Source: Nitrososphaerota archaeon (GTDB lineage Archaea; Thermoproteota; Nitrososphaeria; Nitrososphaerales; CADDZS01). From it: 8,145 nt of DNA. The translations under genes and the position numbers were made by a program. Below are positions 5,771-8,145 of this stretch, one piece after another. The notes under the pieces are model-generated. The model saw only the letters and a list, made by a program, of their open reading frames with translations. It had not been told where the DNA came from and did not search any database. Positions within the stretch are counted from its first letter, which is position 1. Each line of letters opens with the position of its first letter. The stretch is from contig JAPCJU010000042.1 in assembly GCA_027886795.1 (NCBI GenBank), positions 1 through 8,145 on the forward strand. The letters are read 5' to 3'.

Positions 5771-6274
5771 ATGTCTGAAAGCGAAACTCCTCCAAGATCT
5801 AGAAAGGGCCGGGGATCAAGGACTCCGCGACTGCAGCGGGATGCGAGCTTGGAAAAAACGATACCGAACGCGGAAAAAGAAGCGAGTGGAGAAAGCATGG
5901 ATTTCATCAGCAAGAAATTGGCAAAACTTGATACAAGACGACAGGATCTTGCGAAAAGACTTGACGAAGCTCAGAAATCTTCAGACTACGAAAACTTTCA
6001 GAGAATCGGGAATAGTTACCTCGGGACAATTCTCGAAAGCATTAATCTCTACATAGATTTGATCAAAGAGATCAGTTCCGATCCCGTTGCTGGAGAGCTC
6101 AAGACGGAATTTTCTGACATTGTCAAGAAAGGGAGCAATACGAAGGGGATCGAGGGGCAATCGGAGTGGATTTCTAATGACGTTTCCCCGCTGTACGAAA
6201 AGGTGCGACAGATATGCGCGTGTGTTTACGCCGCCGTCGCAAAGATAGATCAAGAAGCTAACAAGATCGCTTAG
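5771..6274 (+). CDS. helical protein of unknown function with basic N terminus
   Basis: A 167-residue protein that I do not recognise. Residues 1-40 are polar, basic and likely disordered (RSRKGRGSRTPRLQR at 9-23). Residues 43-75 form a charged amphipathic helix with coiled-coil character (ISKKLAKLDTRRQDLAKRLD). Residues 77-167 look like further helices, including YLGTILESINLYIDLIKEI at 83-101 and a Cys pair CAC at 149-151. No membrane segment or signal peptide is seen. ATG 5771 opens the frame; a weak A/T box (ggaattaaac) lies only about 15 nt upstream, so the promoter is unclear. The last 4 bp overlap the end of the convergent zinc-ribbon gene. The pattern and length support a real gene; the basic head may suggest nucleic-acid contact, which is only inference. 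Confidence 0.75.
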   Translation: MSESETPPRSRKGRGSRTPRLQRDASLEKTIPNAEKEASGESMDFISKKLAKLDTRRQDLAKRLDEAQKSSDYENFQRIGNSYLGTILESINLYIDLIKEISSDPVAGELKTEFSDIVKKGSNTKGIEGQSEWISNDVSPLYEKVRQICACVYAAVAKIDQEANKIA

Positions 6275-6468
6275 CGTCTGATGCCGGCTTCACGCAGCAT
6301 TTCTCGTCCCCGGATTTCGGCATCCTTCCAGTGAGCTGGGCAACGAGTGATCGATTCGCCGTAGACATTTGCCCACAGCCAACCCTTTGCGTATAATATC
6401 TGGTCGGTACTTCTCGCTGATATACCGCAAATATCGCAGTGTAGTTCTAGGAGTTGTTCAGTTGGCAA
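6271..6468 (-). CDS. small zinc-ribbon-like protein (65 residues)
   Basis: Cys11 and Cys14 (HCDICG) and Cys43 and His46 (RCPAHW) give C-x2-C-x28-C-x2-H, a likely structural zinc site. Between them is the GWLWANVYGES segment (29-39), typical of small zinc-ribbon proteins in which a Gly-Trp-Leu strand precedes the second metal knuckle. The C terminus is a charged helix. The role is unknown; such proteins may act as adaptors or nucleic-acid binders. The start is TTG (6466-6468): no in-frame ATG lies upstream, and a ctttttac box is centred about 30 nt before it, which suits a nearly leaderless message. Its TAA stop overlaps the TAG of the convergent upstream gene. The paired metal ligands make it a credible gene on the minus strand. 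Confidence 0.72.
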   Translation of the reverse strand: MPTEQLLELHCDICGISARSTDQILYAKGWLWANVYGESITRCPAHWKDAEIRGREMLREAGIRR

Positions 6469-6494
6469 TGTGGGACTTGCGACTTTGGGGTGTG

Positions 6495-6502
6495 GTAAAA
6501 AG
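6495..6502 (-). promoter_or_regulatory. box-A-like element of the zinc-ribbon gene
   Basis: The minus strand reads ctttttac, centred about 30 nt upstream of the TTG at 6468, predicting a leader of about 4 nt. This supports the TTG start. Confidence 0.4.
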
Positions 6503-6611
6503 GTTTGTTACCTCGGGCAAATATTTTCGGCCAACAATTTTTAGGCCCGGGGGATTTGCCGTTATTTAGTAGGGCGTTTTCAAACAATGGTAGTTTAAGG
6601 GCATACTAGGA

Positions 6612-6728
6612 ATGGTTTCTCAATGGGCCGTCCAGATTTTGCGAATCACCGACGAGTACGCCAAGTTTAAACAAGCTGTTCTAGTGAGCTGGTGGGGAGA
6701 GGGCATGGATGATCGACCTGGCCTCTAA
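6612..6728 (+). CDS. possible small gene (38 residues)
   Basis: An ATG frame reads MVSQWAVQILRITDEYAKFK followed by QAVLVSWWGEGMDDRPGL and TAA. It has mixed hydrophobic and charged residues with three Trp and looks like an amphipathic helix followed by a short tail. A/T-rich stretches lie upstream (around 6562-6570 and 6592-6599), but neither has ideal spacing, and the aggaatg context is at best a weak ribosome site. It fills a 323-base gap that otherwise holds nothing clear. I do not recognise it, and chance is possible at this length. Confidence 0.35.
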   Translation: MVSQWAVQILRITDEYAKFKQAVLVSWWGEGMDDRPGL

Positions 6729-6791
6729 ATCCTCTCATTGATGATGTCTGTCGTTGAAATCCAGTACGCTTAAGTCGAACTTTTCTATTTC

Positions 6792-7232
6792 GTGAAACAG
6801 ATAATGTCAGCCGGATCTCACGGTGAAGATTTGAAGGGGAACACCCTTCGAGTCTACACCTATCTTTTCAAGGTGCGCAGATCCGGCATCCGGGAAGCTC
6901 AGCGTTCTCTTGGTTTCAAGAGTGCCTCCCTCGCCCAGTACCATCTTGACAAGCTTGTGGATCTCGGACTAGCGTCTAAGGATGAAACAGGAAATTACGT
7001 TCTCGCAAAGGAAGTCAAAATCGAGGCGCTCGAGCAATTCCTGAAGATAGGGACCTACATTATTCCGAGGTTTGTCCTTTACTCTATGATGCTCAGCATA
7101 CTTTTCGCCTATTTTGTAATTGTGGCGGGAACTGAGATCTCGCGACTAAGCGTCTGGGCATACGTGTTCGCGATAACAGGCCTGGTGATCACTTGGTACG
7201 AGACAATAAGGGCGTGGAGACGTTCGCCCTAG
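6792..7232 (+). CDS. membrane-anchored winged-helix protein
   Basis: A 146-residue protein with a DNA-binding winged helix at about 15-72 (GNTLRVYTYLFKVRRSGIRE, then SASLAQYHLDKLVDLGLASK at 44-63 as recognition helix and wing, with NYVLA as the wing strand). Two hydrophobic segments (about 88-112 and 119-139) follow, separated by a short loop, and a basic RAWRRSP end. The order suggests a transcription regulator tethered to the membrane with the HTH in the cytoplasm, perhaps sensing a membrane signal. The start could be GTG 6792 or ATG 6804; a cttaag box centred at about 6771 fits ATG 6804 with a 7-nt leader slightly better. No partner sensor or protease gene is adjacent. The fold and topology are clear; the targets are unknown. 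Confidence 0.85.
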   Translation: MKQIMSAGSHGEDLKGNTLRVYTYLFKVRRSGIREAQRSLGFKSASLAQYHLDKLVDLGLASKDETGNYVLAKEVKIEALEQFLKIGTYIIPRFVLYSMMLSILFAYFVIVAGTEISRLSVWAYVFAITGLVITWYETIRAWRRSP

Positions 7233-7262
7233 GTGTAAGGTTAAAAAACTCGTGAAATTATG

Positions 7263-7271
7263 GTTTAAATC
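7263..7271 (+). promoter_or_regulatory. box-A element of the UPF0147 gene
   Basis: The sequence gtttaaatc is centred about 32 nt upstream of the ATG at 7299, predicting a transcript start near 7293 and a leader of about 6 nt. Another A-rich tract (ttaaaaaac, 7241-7249) lies just upstream and may belong to the end of the preceding transcript. Confidence 0.5.
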
Positions 7272-7298
7272 GCCCTATTCGGAGATGCCAATCAAGAT

Positions 7299-7595
7299 AT
7301 GTCTACGGCGGCAGAGAAGCGCGAAAAGCGTAGAATCGAAAACGAAGAGAAGGTTCAGAAGGCTCTAGGGACTCTACAGCAAGTTGTAGAAAGCAACATT
7401 ACTCCGCGGAACATCCGGAAGATCGTAAAGGATGCGATCAACATGCTGAATGATACGAAAATTTCAATCGGCGTGCGCGCGGCAAACTCGATTTCGATCC
7501 TCGAGGAAGTTAGCCAGGATCCAAACATGCCATCATTCAGCCGAGTTACCATCTGGTCGGCTGTTTCCACTTTGGAATCCGTAAGAGAATCCTAG
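7299..7595 (+). CDS. UPF0147 family protein
   Basis: A 98-residue, all-helical small protein of the archaeal UPF0147 family, whose function is not established. The family pattern is visible: a charged N-terminal helix (1-22), then KALGTLQQVVESNITPRNIR (21-40), the KIVKDAINMLND helix, the GVRAANSISILEEVSQDPNM segment (58-77), and the closing SRVTIWSAVSTLESVRE helix. The N terminus is rich in Lys, Arg and Glu. It has its own box A with a short leader and lies 66 bases after the winged-helix gene on the same strand, so read-through is possible but an independent promoter is more likely. No signal peptide or membrane segment is present. Length and pattern match the family well. Confidence 0.9.
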   Translation: MSTAAEKREKRRIENEEKVQKALGTLQQVVESNITPRNIRKIVKDAINMLNDTKISIGVRAANSISILEEVSQDPNMPSFSRVTIWSAVSTLESVRES

Positions 7596-7613
7596 CGACA
7601 ATATAGGGTTTCA

Positions 7614-7633
7614 AGGGGGAGTGCAGTTCCCCT
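7614..7633 (+). terminator. hairpin after the UPF0147 gene
   Basis: A 7-bp stem with one G-U pair, aggggga (7614-7620) with ttcccct (7627-7633), and a 6-nt loop lies 18 bases after the stop codon. No T-run follows at once; the first T-rich stretch is at 7666-7674, which more likely serves as the next promoter. It may be an mRNA end structure. Confidence 0.35.
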
Positions 7634-7665
7634 CTGTCCGATCATTCACGCTCGTTGCCGACTTG

Positions 7666-7674
7666 CTTTTATTT
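7666..7674 (+). promoter_or_regulatory. box-A element of the secreted-protein gene
   Basis: The sequence cttttattt is centred 27 nt upstream of the ATG at 7697, the spacing expected for a leaderless archaeal transcript. Confidence 0.5.
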
Positions 7675-7696
7675 CGCAGCTGACTCTTCCAAGCTC

Positions 7697-8145
7697 ATGA
7701 GAAGATTGGATCGCAAGCCTGCACGTTCGTTTTTGGCTGCTGCGCTGATACTTCTTCTAACTTTAGTTTCTCCTATTCCGAGTCCATCTCATTTAGGGCA
7801 GCATTCAACTCATCCAGCGAAGATGAGCACACCTAGGCAGCTTGCCTCCCATGCACATTTACCAGCAAAAACGGGAAACTCACCCTCGCTGTCTTCCTCG
7901 AACTCTTCACTCCCGGTGCCAAACTATGACGAACAGTTGGGGCTAACGTTTACCGAATCTTTTTCCAGATTATCTTACAATGTAACGGCCGTAGAACAAC
8001 AGGATTCTTACGGATACGGACCTGCCTACCTTCTCAACGGACTAACCAATTTGGGGAACTGGTACCAAGTTGGTTTGTCCTGGGATTGGCCATTCCTTGG
8101 TGGAGGGTTTGCTCCCGGTTTTGGATTTAATTTCGAGGCCTTCTC
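7697..8145 (+). CDS. secreted or membrane-anchored protein, N-terminal part (cut by window edge)
   Basis: The frame is open from ATG to the right edge (149 codons). A basic start (MRRLDRKPAR) is followed by a hydrophobic core (about 12-25, FLAAALILLLTLVS) and a Pro/Ser break, typical of a Sec signal peptide or uncleaved anchor. Residues 28-76 are a Ser/Pro/His-rich linker of low complexity. From about 79 the chain looks like a beta-rich extracellular domain: LGLTFTESFSRLSYNVTAVE, then SYGYGPAYLLNGLTNLGNWY and a Gly/Phe/Trp-rich run around QVGLSWDWPFLGGGFAPGFG. The Asn-x-Ser/Thr sites could be glycosylated. I cannot name the family with confidence; a carbohydrate- or surface-associated domain is possible. 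Box A is 27 nt upstream. Confidence 0.8.
   Translation, partial: MRRLDRKPARSFLAAALILLLTLVSPIPSPSHLGQHSTHPAKMSTPRQLASHAHLPAKTGNSPSLSSSNSSLPVPNYDEQLGLTFTESFSRLSYNVTAVEQQDSYGYGPAYLLNGLTNLGNWYQVGLSWDWPFLGGGFAPGFGFNFEAF

Noticed and set aside
5719..5778. 19-codon ATG frame overlapping the start of the helical-protein gene
   Set aside because: A leader peptide is possible, but there is no attenuator-like structure or biosynthetic gene downstream to support one.
6369..6569. 66-codon plus-strand frame over the zinc-ribbon gene and its promoter
   Set aside because: It has no recognisable pattern, whereas the opposite strand has paired Cys/His ligands.

Overview
The window looks like a piece of an archaeal chromosome, most probably Nitrososphaerota (Thaumarchaeota). 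The evidence is a UPF0147 family protein (an archaeal family), a stand-alone TRAM-domain protein, A/T-rich box-A-like elements about 23-36 nt upstream of many starts, almost no Shine-Dalgarno sequences, and frequent TTG/GTG starts, as expected for leaderless archaeal transcripts. The phylum is inferred from general resemblance, not from a marker gene. I see no rRNA, tRNA, CRISPR array, transposase, integrase or phage gene.

Layout. (1) 1-727, minus: the N-terminal 242 codons of acetolactate synthase large subunit (ilvB), GTG start, running off the left edge. (2) 728-1127: a 400-base gap holding the ilvB promoter and two startless reading frames that look like gene remnants or unusual small genes. 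(3) 1128-2075, plus: a coiled-coil protein of unknown function, convergent with (4) 2227-2601, minus: a TRAM RNA-binding protein with a Gly/Arg-rich head and an acidic Ser/Thr tail. A 12-bp inverted repeat lies between their ends. (5) 2860-2997, plus: a 45-residue single C2H2 zinc-finger protein. (6) 3155-4948, plus: an SF2 DEAH/RHA-type helicase with a DESH box. Its stop codon shares a CTAG palindrome with (7) 4945-5439, minus: a GNAT N-acetyltransferase resembling spermidine/spermine acetyltransferases. (8) 5440-5770: an A+T-rich gap with an imperfect hairpin. (9) 5771-6274, plus: an unknown helical protein, overlapping by 4 bp at its tail with (10) 6271-6468, minus: a small zinc-ribbon-like protein. 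(11) 6612-6728: a possible 38-residue small gene. (12) 6792-7232, plus: a winged-helix protein with two C-terminal membrane segments. (13) 7299-7595, plus: UPF0147. (14) 7697-8145, plus: the start of a secreted or lipid-bilayer-anchored protein, cut by the right edge.

The genes do not form an obvious operon. Most have their own upstream box-A-like element and many pairs are divergent or convergent. Three products point to nucleic-acid handling (TRAM protein, DEAH helicase, C2H2 mini-protein), but no shared pathway can be shown from the sequence. I do not see a clear new multi-gene system. The items most worth a second look are the C2H2 mini-protein, the membrane-tethered winged-helix protein, the startless coding-like frames in 782-1024, the convergent gene pairs that share stop-codon bases, and the inverted repeat at 2141-2178.
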